NCBI GenBank assembly: GCA_943735955.1
Contig: OX030960.1
Span: forward strand, 7,999,432-8,063,431
Direction of reading: 5' to 3'
Source: Piscicola geometra
Taxonomy: Eukaryota > Annelida > Clitellata > Hirudinida > Piscicolidae
Length of the DNA stretch: 64,000 bases
The translations under genes and the position numbers were made by a program. Below the pieces are notes generated by a model that saw only the letters and a program-made list of their open reading frames with translations, was not told the origin of the DNA and did no database searches. Positions 1-19,900 of the stretch are shown in pieces (within the stretch, counting starts at the first letter, position 1; each line of letters opens with the position of its first letter).

Positions 1-265
<265 letters not shown>

Positions 266-1811
266 AATAACCATGACCAAAATAGCTGATACAAACACAA
301 ATTACTAAAAACGAATCATGCACACACACATGTAGTGATTAATTCTGCAGGAATTTACAAATCAAAAGCATCATGTCTGAACGAAAGTTGTCAATGCAGT
401 GATTTATCTACGTGTGAGATGTGCTACTGTGCGATGTGCTGCTGTGAGATGTGCTACTGTGCTGTGAGATGAGATGTTCTAGCTTCGTGACATTGTAGGA
501 TAAAAGCTAGTCATATGAAAGATGGAAGGTAGCTATTGTTTTTGTAGTTGTAGTTGCAGTTGTTGAAATGAAATAGGTGGATGGAGTGATTCAGAGCCAA
601 GAGATAGCCGTCACAGGAGCTCTGTTGCAGCGCAGTTATTACCCAGTTATTACATCAAAACATGAAAGAAACATATGCATTGCATGGTTAGGGAGATTAA
701 AAGCTAAGAATAGCATTCTGGCAATAAGTCTTTTGATATGAGCTTTTGCTGATTAAATCTTGTACAGAAAAACTTTTAATGTAGATAAGGTTATCGAATA
801 ATGGAAATTCATATATTAATATTATGATATTTTATAAATTGCAATTTGATTTTTAATTGTAAATAAAAATGCAGCTATATAGAAAAAAGAAGCGATTAAA
901 TTATGAATGAGACTGCATTAAAAGTGAGCAATTTAATCTAGAAAAGACGCCTTTTTAAAAGCAAGAAAATTTTTTACATTATCCCGAGTCAGATGTAGGA
1001 TGAAAGAGAATATAAGAGAGTTTTTTTAATAAAACTGTCTATGTACATTTCAAAGAAGGATTGAGCTTTGATTAAGGTTGTTGCGTGGTGCTGAAGTGAT
1101 GGCGACAGTGTTAGATATAAGGACACTAAAAACTACTGTACCTAAACATTTTTCCTCCTTTCAATTTAGTAACCTTGAAGGATAATGGCTTACAAATAAG
1201 ATATTTATAGAATCATATGTCTGAGATTGTTTGTGTGTGTCTGTGTGAAAGTGGTCATAACTTCCCATGGTATTCTTTATATTACTGTTTATAAATAACC
1301 CCCTTTTTCTACGAGAATACTTGAAATCTTTTATTGCTACTTGATATCTCAAGAAGAGCATAGATCTTCAAGTAGCAGTAGATTATGGTGTCTAATAAGC
1401 CAGACATGGAAAGAGTATAGCATATAAATGAGGAACAGATACTATTGATTAATAAGGAAATGAAAAAAAGATGGCCTTTCATCTGGTTTAATTGGTTTGT
1501 ATACAGCTAATTCCTATGAAGATCCTCATACAAAAGATATGGATGAAGAAGATCCTTAACTTGATAATGCTAATGAAAAAGTTATTTTAAATAAGCATGA
1601 GCTTCTAAGACTATTATAGTCTTATATAATAGCAATAGTGAGAATTTTTTCACATATAAAAAATTAATGAGCTTTAAGCATAAAAATGTAATTGATAAGT
1701 AAGAAATTGAGAGTATATTGAGTGCAAAATTGTGAATGCTGAAAAAAATTAATCATATTTCAAAACAGATTTTTATTAAAAATAATGAGTTGTATAAGAA
1801 GTCAAAGTCAC
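266..1811. other. Probable SCRIB intron, no exon recognised
   Basis: AT-rich sequence left of SCRIB exon 2. I looked on the minus strand for the next leucine-rich repeats (LxxLxLxxN, after DVSKN) and saw none. A short degenerate CTGTGAGATGTGCTA repeat lies at about 412-470. The next exon is probably outside the window. Confidence 0.5.
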
Positions 1812-1929
1812 CATTTTTGCTGACGTCAAGTTCCTGGAGGTTTGAAAGGTTGGCGAAGTCTGCCTGGATGCGAGGTAGTTGGTTGTCACTGAGGGTGAGT
1901 TTTCTCAGCTGTTCTAAACGAAATAGGCT
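1812..1929 (-). CDS. SCRIB: SCRIB exon 2 (leucine-rich repeats)
   Basis: 118 nt with acceptor ccctcag at 1932-1930 and donor gtgact at 1811. It reads SLFRLEQLRKL and then DNQLPRI, two LRR units with the LxxLxLxxN spacing. It starts in phase 0 and ends in phase 1, continuous with exon 1. Confidence 0.87.
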
Positions 1930-2422
1930 CTGAGGGAAGGAAGAAGGTGAATGGTTAGTTAGTTTTTTTTGAGAATTTGAAGTGGTGATTTATTTATAGG
2001 TTAAAGGAATGAGATTGTTTGTGCGAATAAATGTTAGAGAAAATTTGATGAATAGAGCTATATTTTTCAATTGATTTGATTTTACAAGATTTTAAATTTT
2101 GAATGAACGCCACAAATACATCTTCTGATTTAGATAGTATTACTACTATTTAAAGTAACTAAATTTTCTATACAAAAGCATATATTATTAAGTGGTAATG
2201 CTTTGGCGTCATTTGATGTACTATACTAACAACTTTTTAGCAAAAAGATGAGATTTCACTTACGTTTGGCAGCTCTCTTATCATGTTCGAATCGAGAAGG
2301 AGTTCTTCCAAAGTTTTGGAATACCTTTCGATATCGTCCGGAACTTTTACCAGACATTTTTGTCGTTGATCAATGTAATCTATGTTGCGGTTACAACCCT
2401 TCCAAAAAGGCATACACTTCAT
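1812..2422 (-). CDS. SCRIB: Scribble (LAP family), N-terminal part; 5' two exons
   Basis: Scribble is a cortical polarity scaffold with N-terminal leucine-rich repeats followed by PDZ domains; only the start is in the window. Exon 1 is 2264-2422 (53 codons, ATG at 2422) and begins MKCMPFWKGCNRNID, matching the conserved Scribble opening (CxPxWxCNR), then the first LRR with LEELLLDSN and IRELPN. The donor after Asn-53 is gtaagt. Exon 2 is 1812-1929 (118 nt, acceptor ccctcag, donor gtgact) and gives the next LRRs: LFRLEQLRKLTLSDNQLPRI and LQELDVSKN. Phases join cleanly (0, then 1). The gene continues leftward beyond base 1, so PDZ domains are not seen. Erbin and Lano share this layout, but the Cys-rich start fits Scribble best. 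The gene lies downstream of, and on the same strand as, the DEPDC-like gene. Confidence 0.88.
2264..2422 (-). CDS. SCRIB: SCRIB exon 1 (start codon exon)
   Basis: 53 codons from ATG at 2422 to the donor after Asn-53. It holds the Scribble-type Cys-rich N-terminus, a site that is palmitoylated in the characterised family members, and the first leucine-rich repeat. Another Met lies three codons downstream. The first ATG is chosen because the family start is M-x-K-C or M-K-C. Confidence 0.88.
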
Positions 2423-3640
2423 TTTAACCTTTAGAATCTTGGTATTAAATAAAATAAATAAAAACCTAGTTTCTTAATAATTAATTAAAATACAGATCAA
2501 ACTAGGATAGAACGCTTTTAATACATTTTAAATTACTTTTGATTATTTATAATTTGTAACCACTACACGCCAAAAACTACAGAAAGACAGTTTTTAATAA
2601 ATAATCTAAAATAAATTGTACACTTATCTCGAATTTGTTGTAATTATTTATTTTTAAAATTTTCAATATTTTATTTTGACATTTCGCTTTGGTGGGTTAC
2701 ATTCCGAAAGAAAACCATTTTGAAGAACGATATATAAACAGCCAAATTGATTCATCTATATGATTTTCAACAAAAATCATCATGCAAACGTTAACAACTT
2801 AATCAATAAATTAAATGAATATATATTCATTATTAAGAATAATCAATGAACACAAAATAATAATAATAATAAACCTTAATAACAATAAGTATCACATTTT
2901 TACAATTGCAGACGCTCTTCAAATAAAAGTTCAAAACATCTGCAGACAAATCCATGAGAGTTTATTTAATGAACTTTATTAAGTAGGCAAGTTTGCATCC
3001 TGTCTTCTGTCCCTAGGGAAAGGAATTTTTAAGTCTAGTAAACAATATTCGACGTTTTATTGTGATTTATTATTTTAATTGTATTTTATGAACAAAATAG
3101 ATTTTAAAAATATGTTTTGGAAAAAATGAATTCAACAAAATATCTCTTGGGGCTAGGGTTGGGTTAAGAGACCCACCAAAACTGATATTTTTGATTCAGG
3201 CAAAACCGAAATTAAACCAAAATTGAAATTCTGGTTTGGGCCAAAACTGGAACTAAGCCGAAACAGTTACCTCATTATTACCATTTAGAGTTTTATAATT
3301 AAAAAAAAAATTATATTTACTATTTATCTGCACATTAATTTGGAAACAAGGTTTACTATTTATTAGTCCTTCAAAAAGCGCGACAAAGAGAAAAATAAAT
3401 AAATTATGAAAACAATTAAACTTTAATTGCTTTAATTTAAAGCATATAATAAAGAGATGTTCTCAAATAAATACTCAATAGCTTCGATGAAATTGTGAAA
3501 AAAGCGTTAGATAAATATTTAGAAGAAATATAAAATATTTACATTTGAAAAATCTTCTATACAATAATAATAATTATTTTTCAATAAATAATGTATTATG
3601 AAATAATAACATCATCATGATCATCATCATCATGAGCTTC
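2423..3640. other. Intergenic DNA between DEPDC-like gene and SCRIB
   Basis: AT-rich, with no convincing coding sequence. Around 3165-3270 there are short repeats of the form CCAAAACTG/CGAAA. The region should contain the SCRIB 5' UTR and promoter, but no recognisable core promoter element was seen. Confidence 0.5.
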
Positions 3641-3645
3641 CTTCA

Positions 3646-3845
3646 GAAGCGCACAGGCTTGAAGGAGTGTTGGCGTGATGTTGTGGCTGATGATGATGTC
3701 AATTTGGCATCAGCCATTGGCTTCTCCATGTTGAAGGTCTTAGCCTGGGGATTGGTATTATCATCATCATCATCTTCATTATTAACATCATCATCATCCT
3801 CATAATTATCATTATCATCATCACCACAATAATCATCATCAAAAT
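3646..3845 (-). other. Coding-like stretch with Asp/Asn run, unassigned
   Basis: On the minus strand an open stretch of about 65 codons starts with a (GAT/AAT)n Asp/Asn tract. It continues as unique sequence containing AKTFNMEKPMADAKL and RQHSFKPVRF and stops at TGA near 3646. The unique part has normal codon use, unlike pure repeat. It lies 140-340 bp downstream of the DEPDC-like stop codon. It could be an alternative last exon of that gene, a separate small gene or chance. No good acceptor was found. Confidence 0.25.
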
Positions 3846-3908
3846 TTTTTCAGAGATCGTCAAAATCGCTAAATAAATAAGACGTCAGACACTATGATAA
3901 TTTAATGA

Positions 3909-3914
3909 TTTATT
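3909..3914 (-). promoter_or_regulatory. Poly(A) signal of DEPDC-like gene
   Basis: AATAAA on the minus strand about 70 bp after the stop codon, the usual distance for a short 3' UTR. AT-rich surroundings mean it could be chance. Confidence 0.45.
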
Positions 3915-3982
3915 ACTACATCTATTAGAAATTAAATAAATTGATAATTATAATTAATTAATATTTAAAATCCTAGTGCTGA

Positions 3983-11215
<7,233 letters not shown>

Positions 11216-11590
11216 TTTAAAGCAATTCGAAATAATAAAACACTTTAAATTTTATCAATTATAAATTGAATTAAAGATTAGTTGAAGATATTTTCTTTAC
11301 GCTCTCTACATTCAAACACTTATATACCAAGGATTCAAACAAGCGCCTATCAAAGCTTTTTATTGGTTGTAAAATAATTAGACTAAAAGAAAATTCCTGC
11401 TAATATATATATAATTATCTTTGAATTAACTTTGATGTAACTTTTCTAGAACTAAAACAGGAATTCTAAAAAATATAACTTTTTGACAAATATCAGCAGT
11501 TTCAAATATCATATTATAGACAAGGGTTCTTAAATTGTCTTTTGATTCGTCTATTCAATCAATAACTTTTTGGTTGGTGTGAGTTCGTAG

Positions 11591-11994
11591 ATGGCTTATA
11601 TCAAAAGCGGCGTTCTGCTGCAAATCTTGAGAGGGTTCCAACCAGCATGGACGATCCTGGGGAAGGGGGGGGGGTCCTGGTTTCCAGAACCCCCCTTTCC
11701 CCACTTAGAAAAACATTTTTTAACTTCTGTTTTTATACGAATATTTAAGAAAGCAATGAAAAGTTTCATTTTAGACAGCTATAACTAGAACTACACATAC
11801 TCACAATGTATTACTATGTAAAAGCTATGTTTTATGCCATGTTTGACGATTATGTTCGCATCAAAACAATAGTTTTAAAATGTTTTCATTGAAAAAAGTG
11901 GGGAGTCCATATTGAGACGGACCCTCTCACTAACAAATAGTGGGGGGATCCAGACCTCAGGACCCCCCCCAGGATCGCCGCCTATGGCTTATAT
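11591..11994. mobile_element. Small non-autonomous DNA element (MITE-like)
   Basis: An 11-bp direct repeat, ATGGCTTATAT, occurs at 11591-11601 and 11984-11994 and would be the target duplication. Inside, the ends are inverted: AAGCGGCG near the left against CGCCGCCT at the right, plus a longer subterminal inverted pair of GATCCTGGGG, G-run and GTCCTG at 11652-11680 against its complement at 11958-11978. The inside is about 380 bp, AT-rich and non-coding. It has no transposase. The superfamily is not clear; the duplication length is longer than for most MITEs. Confidence 0.55.
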
Positions 11995-12846
11995 ATAAGC
12001 TAGCATAACCTAACTATAAAAAAATTCAATTTGGAGACAAATCTGTGATTTAATTTGCCAAAACACGTGGAATTTCAACTGAATTCCTATAGGAAAGACA
12101 AGCCAGAAACCAAAAACCGTTAATCCATCAGTGGCCAAAGAAGCTTTTGAAGTTTTGAGATTATTCACCAGAAAAGAGATGATGGGGCGGATGAAGATGA
12201 ACAAGAATGAAGGTCTCAAAAGCACTATTCTTAAGCCAGAGAACAAATTCGTAGCTTAAGCTACACTGAATTCCTTCATAATGCCACCTCCGCTTAAACT
12301 GTCGAGCAAAAACAACAGCACGTATTTTCACCAACAACATCCACAACAATAGCAAAAACATCAACAAAAACATACACCATCCTTCCACATACAACCGTGT
12401 AGATGACGTGCAGAAGTCTTATCTTTGGTAAACTTAGCAAGGCCCACTTCATCCTAATCTTTTCACTTCTTCCTCCATTCCCCTACATCTGAACATCGTC
12501 TTCATTACCATAATCATCATCGTTATCGTTGTAAGGGGGTGAATGGTTTTAGGTTCAAGATCGCTAGATAAGATAAAAAAAAGTGCAGTTCGTTTCATTA
12601 TTTAATAGTTCAAAAAATAATATAATTGGAGAGGATTCGTACATAACTTGTTTCAAGGCTAAACGCAATTGTTTTAGCGCTTCACTGTATCATTTAACTC
12701 AAAATTACGTTGAAATTCATTTATTTTGTAATAATCGTGAAAATCATGCTTTAAATAAAAATTTAAAAGTAATGATTTCCACTTTTAATTACTCAAAGCA
12801 GTTTAAATACCGATAAATGTGTACAAAGTCGTCTTAACAATTTATA
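11995..12846. other. Intergenic space upstream of gene A
   Basis: Part of the divergent 1.6-kb interval between the DEPDC-like start (11215, minus) and gene A start (12847, plus). A CAACAACA-rich patch lies at about 12307-12375. No core promoter motif can be called. Either gene's 5' UTR exons could lie here. Confidence 0.5.
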
Positions 12847-13985
12847 ATGGATGGGAAGGAAAGGTATGAAATTATTGAAGCTGCCAAAAGAACTGTAAGT
12901 TTTATTTCAAATTTTTTACTTGAATAAAAATCAATGATCCAGATGCTTGAAGAATTTCAAATGGTTACGTGGCTTTTATTTAGTGTACTTTATTGATTCA
13001 ACAGCTTGGAAAAACGAAAAGCAAAAGAGTTGAAAAGACAACAAAATCGTCTTTCGAGATTAATGAAACTAATAGTATAGAATTAATGGAAAACAAAAAC
13101 GAATCTATTTCAACCAGTAATGTTATTATCCACACAGATCGGAAGGTACGTTCATGAATATTCACACTTTGATAATAATTTCAAAATCAATAATTTCAAT
13201 GATGACATTCAACCTCGATCAGGAAGTTTCATCTGATAAGCTATTGGAGCTAGAAGAGACATTGATTGGAAAGGATTCAACTATTGAAACTCTTATAGAA
13301 GAAAATGAAACTCTCAGATCTAAATTATTAGCTTTTGTACGTTCACTTATTCATTTTGCAAATCACTATAAATCCACAAATATAATCAAACATGCATAAT
13401 TCCAAAGGATTCACAACTGAATGAAGCAGGAGATCTTGTCTCTGATAAAGAAGTTCTTTTTCAAGTTGGAAACTTTAACAAAAAGGTTTATATTGTTTGT
13501 TCATTTTTTATTCATTAAATTTAAAATAGTTAGAAGTTGATAATAGTAAAAAATTATACTTGAAAAGTATAATTATAATAAGTATATAATAATAATAAGT
13601 ATATAATAATAATAAGTATATAATAATAATAATTATATAATAAAAATAAGTATATAATAATAATAAGTATATAATAATAATAAGTATATATTAATAATAA
13701 GTATATAATAATAATAAGTATAATTATCAATTAAGAAATTAGCTTTTATATAAGGTGTAAAAATTTTTTCAACATATAAAAATAATAGCTTAATATCCAT
13801 AAATCAAATTCTCACAGCTGAGGGATTATGAAGAGGTGATAAAAGAGAAGGACAGGACGATAGAGAGATTGAGAGGGGAGGTGGAGGAGGTGGTGAGGAG
13901 TCGGGATGACTTGCAGAATGAGTACACCACGCAGATCGACACACTCACCACCCATGTGCACACACTGCAGCAACAACTCATTCAA
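12847..13985 (+). CDS. AKAP9: Gene A exons 1-5 (N-terminal 183 residues)
   Basis: Five short exons (48, 141, 114, 78, 168 nt), all phase 0, with donors gtaagt, gtacgt, gtacgt, gtttat and gtgagc. The start ATG at 12847 sits in ATAATGG and is followed by the conserved N-terminal helix. Exon 3 reads LLELEETLIGKDSTIETLIE and exon 5 reads DYEEVIKEKDRTIERLRGE. Both are coiled coil and correspond to the AKAP9 segments around LEMMESEL and LQEFEAAIKQRDGII. Confidence 0.8.
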
Positions 13986-16900
13986 GTGAGCTGAATAGAA
14001 AATACAATAATTGAGTTTTATTCATTGTATTAATGTATAATTACAAAGTGGCGATATTCATTTAATTTTCTTAATCATTATTTAATTGTCAAAAATTTTA
14101 AATAAAATTCAAAACCACCTCTACAAAAACACAACACCAGGCAGGACAGTGGCTGGACAATGCGTTGGGAGAGGCGTCGACTAGAGCCCTGGCAGACGCC
14201 AAGAACGAGATACTGTGTCTGCAAAAGGACTACAGCCAGAAGGAGGAGCAAGTGAGGCTGCTTCAGAAGGCGATCGGGGAGCGAGATCACGCCATGGGCT
14301 TGTTGGTCTCGCAAATCAACGATTTGAACAGCGACTACAAGGGCACCTCCCAAGAACTGAACGATCTGAAGAGGGAATTGAAGGTGAGGGAGGATCGACT
14401 GAAGGTGTACGAGAAGGAAGGAGTGGTGCTGGATGGAGGTTACACGCAGTTGTTGGTCTCGCAGAGTGAAAAAGTGCTCCTGAAGTGCAAGGAATCGCTC
14501 AGCAAGACGAGCCTCGAGAGGGACTCCTCCTCCTCCTCCTCCTCCTCCTCACTCGACTCCTCCGTGCGCATGAGCAATGAAGAGGTGGAGAAGGAGATGG
14601 AGAGGTTGAGAGGGGAGTTGGATGAGTTTTATGGAGGAGAAATAGCGAAGATAAAGGAGTGTCTGCTGGACGAGATGAGGAACGAGAGAAGGAGGCTGGA
14701 GGAGGAGATCAGGCATCTGGAGGGGGAGAGGAACAGGTATGAGGGCCAGACGCGCAAGTGGCAACAACAGTACCTGCTGCTCAGCCAACAGAACATCTCC
14801 ACCTCCGACCTCGTCCAACAAATCGGATCCTCCGTCACCGAAAACGCCCGTCTCAACCAGCTGGTCGACGAGTTGAAGGCGCAACTACACACGCTCTCTT
14901 CATCTTCCTCTTCTTCATCTTCAACATCATCATCAGGGATGCATTCTTCAAAGGTTTCAAATGCTCAAGACGGAGTAAACGACAGAAAGGTCATTTCAAG
15001 CAAGTCGATCGAGGTGTTTGAGCGAGGGCTGAGGGAGTTGGAGAGGGTCAAGTCCGAAAGCATGAACGTCGAGGAGTTGTTCAACGAGAAGGACACGCGC
15101 ATAAGTGAGTTGAAGGAGGAGTTGAGTGGCTTGAAGGAGTTGGCAGCCTCAGAGAAGGAGGCACTTCGGAGTGAGATGGCGCAGGCTCAGCAGCAGGAGG
15201 TGGAGAGGGTGCTGGCGAGTAAGGATGCCGAGATGGGGAGGTTGGTGGAGGAGAAGGATCGACTGCTGAAGCAAGTGTCGTCATGGCAACAGCAGTACAT
15301 GCAGCTGAGTCACCAGAACCTCTCGAGCACCGACCTGGTGAGGCAGATCAGTTCGGTCGTGACGGAGAACATCCGACTGAACCAGCTGGTCGACGAGTTC
15401 AACTCCAAGTTCATCTTCCAGTGCACGCAGTCTCAGCAGCAGCAGCACGTGAAGCAAGGGGGCAGGCAGCGGCGGCAGCAGGAGGAGGGGGCACAGGGCG
15501 GCAGTAATGGCGAGGTGATTGAGTTGTTGAGGAAGGAGGTGGAAAACTTGAAGAGAGCGGAGAGTCAGAATATCGAGAAGGAATTGATGACGAAGGAGAA
15601 GTTCAACTCGGAGTTGGAAAGGCAGTGTGAGGCGTACAAGAGTGCAATAGGCGAGTCCATGCGCTCAGAAATGAAAAATGAATTTGAAGAAAGTGAATTG
15701 AAGTACATAGTTGAGGTGAGAGGCTTGAAGAGTGAGGTAGAAGGCATGGCGGGTGAGAGGGAGAGGCTGGAGAAGGAGGTGAGGTCGTGGCAGGAGCAGT
15801 ATCTGAAGCTGAGTCAGCAGAACCTCAGCGAGTCAGACCTCCTGCCCAAGATGAACTCTGTCCTCATCGAGAACTTTGAGTTGCGCTCGTTGTGTGAGTC
15901 GTTGAAGGAGAGCTTGAAGAAGGCGGAAGAGGAGGAGAGGTTGAATGGAGGGGAGGGTGAGGGTGCATCCGGAGTGAGTGCTGTGGTGGAGGATGGAGTA
16001 AGTGAGGTGTTGGTGCAAGAACTCAAGTCAGAGGTGGAGCATCTCAAGAAAAGTCTCAAGAGCACCTCAAGCGACAAGGAAAAGTACTTCAAAGAAGCCA
16101 AACGTTGGCAGAGTCAGTACCTTTCATTGAGTCAGTCTCACCGACCAAAGGAGTCTGCTACTGCTGCTGAAGGAGTTTCACAAAGAGAAGAGATTATTAA
16201 TGGTTTAGAGGTTAAATTAACAGCTTTAAATAAAGAGTATGAATTAAATTTAATTAAACTCAGAGGAGCGGAAGAAAAGTTGGTTTTATTGGAGAGGAGT
16301 AATGAAGATTTGAAGAAGCTTTATAAGGAGAAGCTGGAGAGTGAATGCCTCTCTTCCGAAAAGATGAGGGTGTTGGAGGAGGAGTTGTTGAGGACGAAGA
16401 GGGAGAGGTCAGAAGGAGAGGAGTTGCTCCATAGGGAAAGAGAAACGCATGACTTGCAAAGAACGAGTCTGCATCAACTGCAGCAGGAGTGGGAAAGGAA
16501 GGAGCAGGAAATGAAGATGCAAGTAATCAGTGAGCTTGGAAGCCTGGAGGAAAAAGAGGTTCTTTTGAGGGAAGAGTGGGAGGGCAAGTACAAGATGCAA
16601 GTGCAGCAGACGCAGCAACAAGCAGAAATCGAAGTCATTAACATAAAGCAGTCTCATGATCTTCTCAAAGCGAATCTCTTAGAGGAAATCCAGTCTCTCA
16701 GCAAAGAAAAACTAAACAGTGAATCAATTCACCAGCAAGAGATCGACAAACACGTTTCAGAAATAAATAGCTTAAAAGTTGAAATATTGAATAATAAAAC
16801 TTCAGAAGAGCAACGCATAAGCAATTTAATAATAGAATATAACACGAAGTTAATGCAGCATCAAAAGACCAGTGAAGAGGAAAGAGAAAAACTTGTGTCG

Positions 16901-19900
16901 GCACATGCGGTGAGGGTGCAAGAGTTGATGGCTGAGATGGAGAAGAAGAAGGAAATAGAGGAGATGGAGGTGGAAAGGTTGCAAGGGGAGCAGGTGAGAA
17001 TGGAGCAGAAAGTGGAGGTGCTGAGGGGGGAGTTGGTGAGGAGTGAGGAGAGTCTCAGGTGCCTGGAGGAGCAGTGCAGCAGAGAGATGATGCAGTGCAA
17101 GTCAATACACGAGTCCACCTTGCAGGCGTTGAGAGCAGACCAGGAAGAAGCTATGGCCTCGCTGCAAGATAAATTAAGTCGACTTAGTTCTGAAAATGGC
17201 GAGTTAAAGGCTGGGATTTTAGGTTACGAAGAAAATCAAGTTCAGCTGCGAGGAGTGAAGTCGTCGATGGACAGAGTGCACGAGGAGTTGTTGAGGGTGA
17301 CGAAGGAAAGAGACTCAGCGATCGAATCACTTCAGAACGTCTACAGCGAGAAGGTGGAGCTGAAGCAGTGCCTCGACAAGCTGCAGTCGCGCAACGAGTC
17401 GTCAGACAAGAAGATCGCCAAGTTGAACGAGAAAATAAAATTCCTCCAGATGGCTCGCATCCTCACATCGAAGCCCAGCGAAGAAGCTGCGGTCAGTTCC
17501 GTTGAGAAAGCCAAATACACCGAAACATCCATCTTCTCGAAGGCAGACGAGCTCATCCCAATGCTGGACGAAGAAGACAATGGCAGCAAGCCTGAGATTG
17601 TGCGTCAAAGGGATGAGAGGGTGGTACTGAAGAGGAGACCTGTGTTGACCGAACAGGAGTACAAGACACTCGCTGAAGAAAGAGTCAAGCTGGAGTTGGA
17701 GCTGGAGGGGCATGAGGAGTGTGTTGTTGCTGGCGTTGTCAATGTTGTCAGTCGCAAGAAGGAGAAGAAGAAGGCTAGCAAGGAAAGACCTTCAGAGGAG
17801 GAAAATGCTGTTCTGAAATTGAAAAAAGAAAAACTTGAACTGATGCGTAGGCTCCAAGAAATGTCTCAGTCCATCACCAACGACCCACAACCCTCTGAGG
17901 TCTTACCACCACCACAAACCTCGCAATCCACAACTGTCAATTCCACTTCATTTTCAAATGTGGACACTTCAAAGTGTCCCGATGAAGTCGACTCAAAAGT
18001 TTTGAAAGCTGCTACTTCAAGAAGCACTCAAGACATAGGGAGAGGCGACAAGGTGTCGATGACTGATCCGAAGGGAGTGCAGGCGAGTTTGAAGGAGGAA
18101 ATGAAAGTCGATGCATCTACCATGATGGACGGACCATCGCTGAAAGAGGATCATCAGCAAATAGACACCTCCATCAGTGGTTCTCTGAATGGCACCCTCG
18201 ATGCTTCCAGACTAGACATCACGAACATTTCCAGCGAGACGATGGATCTGATGAGCGGTAAGTACTTCGATGAAGATCAAAGTCCCGCCAAGATGTTGAG
18301 TGAGAGTCGTCTGGTGGAGATAGAGAAGTTGAGAGGAGAATTGGAACAGGCTACTGCACAGTTGCAACACGTGATGGACGAAAAGGAGAGCCAGGCGGTT
18401 GAGTTTGCCCGGAGAATGACACAGTTGGTGTGTGTTGTCGATGCTGAGAAATCAGATTTAACGAAAGAAATGGCAGGTTTGAAGGAGGAGCTAGAGATAC
18501 TCGGGGAAAAAGCAAGGGCGAGTAATCAACTGGTGGAAAGTCTCACTTTGGAAAATGAAAAGTTAATTGAATTGAATAAACTAGAGAAGAGTAGTTTGGA
18601 AGAGGAGTACAGAACGAAGATGAATGAGTGTTTAGTGAGGCAAGAAGAGGCGGAGAGTGAGTGCAAACACAAGTTGCTGGTGCTGCAGAAGCAGGTGAGT
18701 GACGCTGAAGCGATCGTCGTTGCGATCCAGAGAGAGAAGGCGTCCATAGAGCAGGACTTCGTGGTGGAGTTGCAGGCCAGCACGAAGGAACACGAACTCC
18801 GAGTGAAAGTGCTCAAGGAGAACATGCAGGCAGAGGTTGATAAGCTGAAGAGTGCTTTGGTTAAAAGTCAGGAAGGTTACGTGAAGATCTCAGACGATTT
18901 TGAGGCGTTGCAGACTGACTATTCGAGGCTGTGGAAGCAGCTGAAGGAGGTGAAGGAAGATCAACAGAGTTTGTACATCGATGAGTTGGAGAACAGTCCA
19001 CGGATCAGTGTGGAGGAGACGTGGAGGATGCGTGTGGCGTCGCTGCAGGAGTCGTACCAGGTGGCTGACGCGGAGATCAAACGACTGAGCAGCCTCAACG
19101 AGGAGTTGAAGACTCAGTTGATACAGGCAAGAGGTGCAATCGAGGTGCAAGCCAGTGATGTGGCTTATAATACAAACGGATCTGACGTGCCTTATAATCA
19201 CAACGGAAGGCAAGAAGACATTTTCAAGAAATTGTTGAGCGCTTCTGTCGACGAAATCGCCGAGAATAAAACGACGGTGGAATTGCTCAAAAAGTCATTC
19301 GCTGAAATAAGAAAGGAGAAGGTGGCCTTGGTGAGGATGGTGGAACGACTGACCGAGGAGAAGGACCAGCTGCTCGTGAAGATGCTCAGCAAGAACCAGT
19401 GTCTGGAACTCGATCTGTCGAGCATCGACCTGGAGTCGAGTGGAGAGAACGAGGCGAGTGTCGGGAGCATAAAGCTGCTGGAGAATGAGAAGGAGGTGCT
19501 GGCTGACATGCTTGCGAAGGTGAGCATCGAAAACAAGAAACTCGTCAACACGCTCCAAAGTCGTGGTTTCTCGAAAGTCTCGACAGATTTTGATGATTTC
19601 GTTCTTTCTTCTGACTCCAATGAAAGCGTTGGCCAAACCGAGAAAATGGTCGCTCTCAAGTATGAGCACAAAGCTTCTCTGACGCAGGAACTAGTCTCGA
19701 ATGCCGACGGTTTGACGAACATCGATCCTGACGATATTTCTGAGCTCGAAACCGAAAATGAAAACCTCACCTTGAGTAACGCCTCACTGAATCTCCTCCT
19801 GAATGAGCGCCAAAAAGAAATCGAAATGTTGAAGGACGAATCTTCGTTGTTCAGATCGCAGTTGAACTTGATGTTTGCTGACATCCTGGCTCTGATTGAC

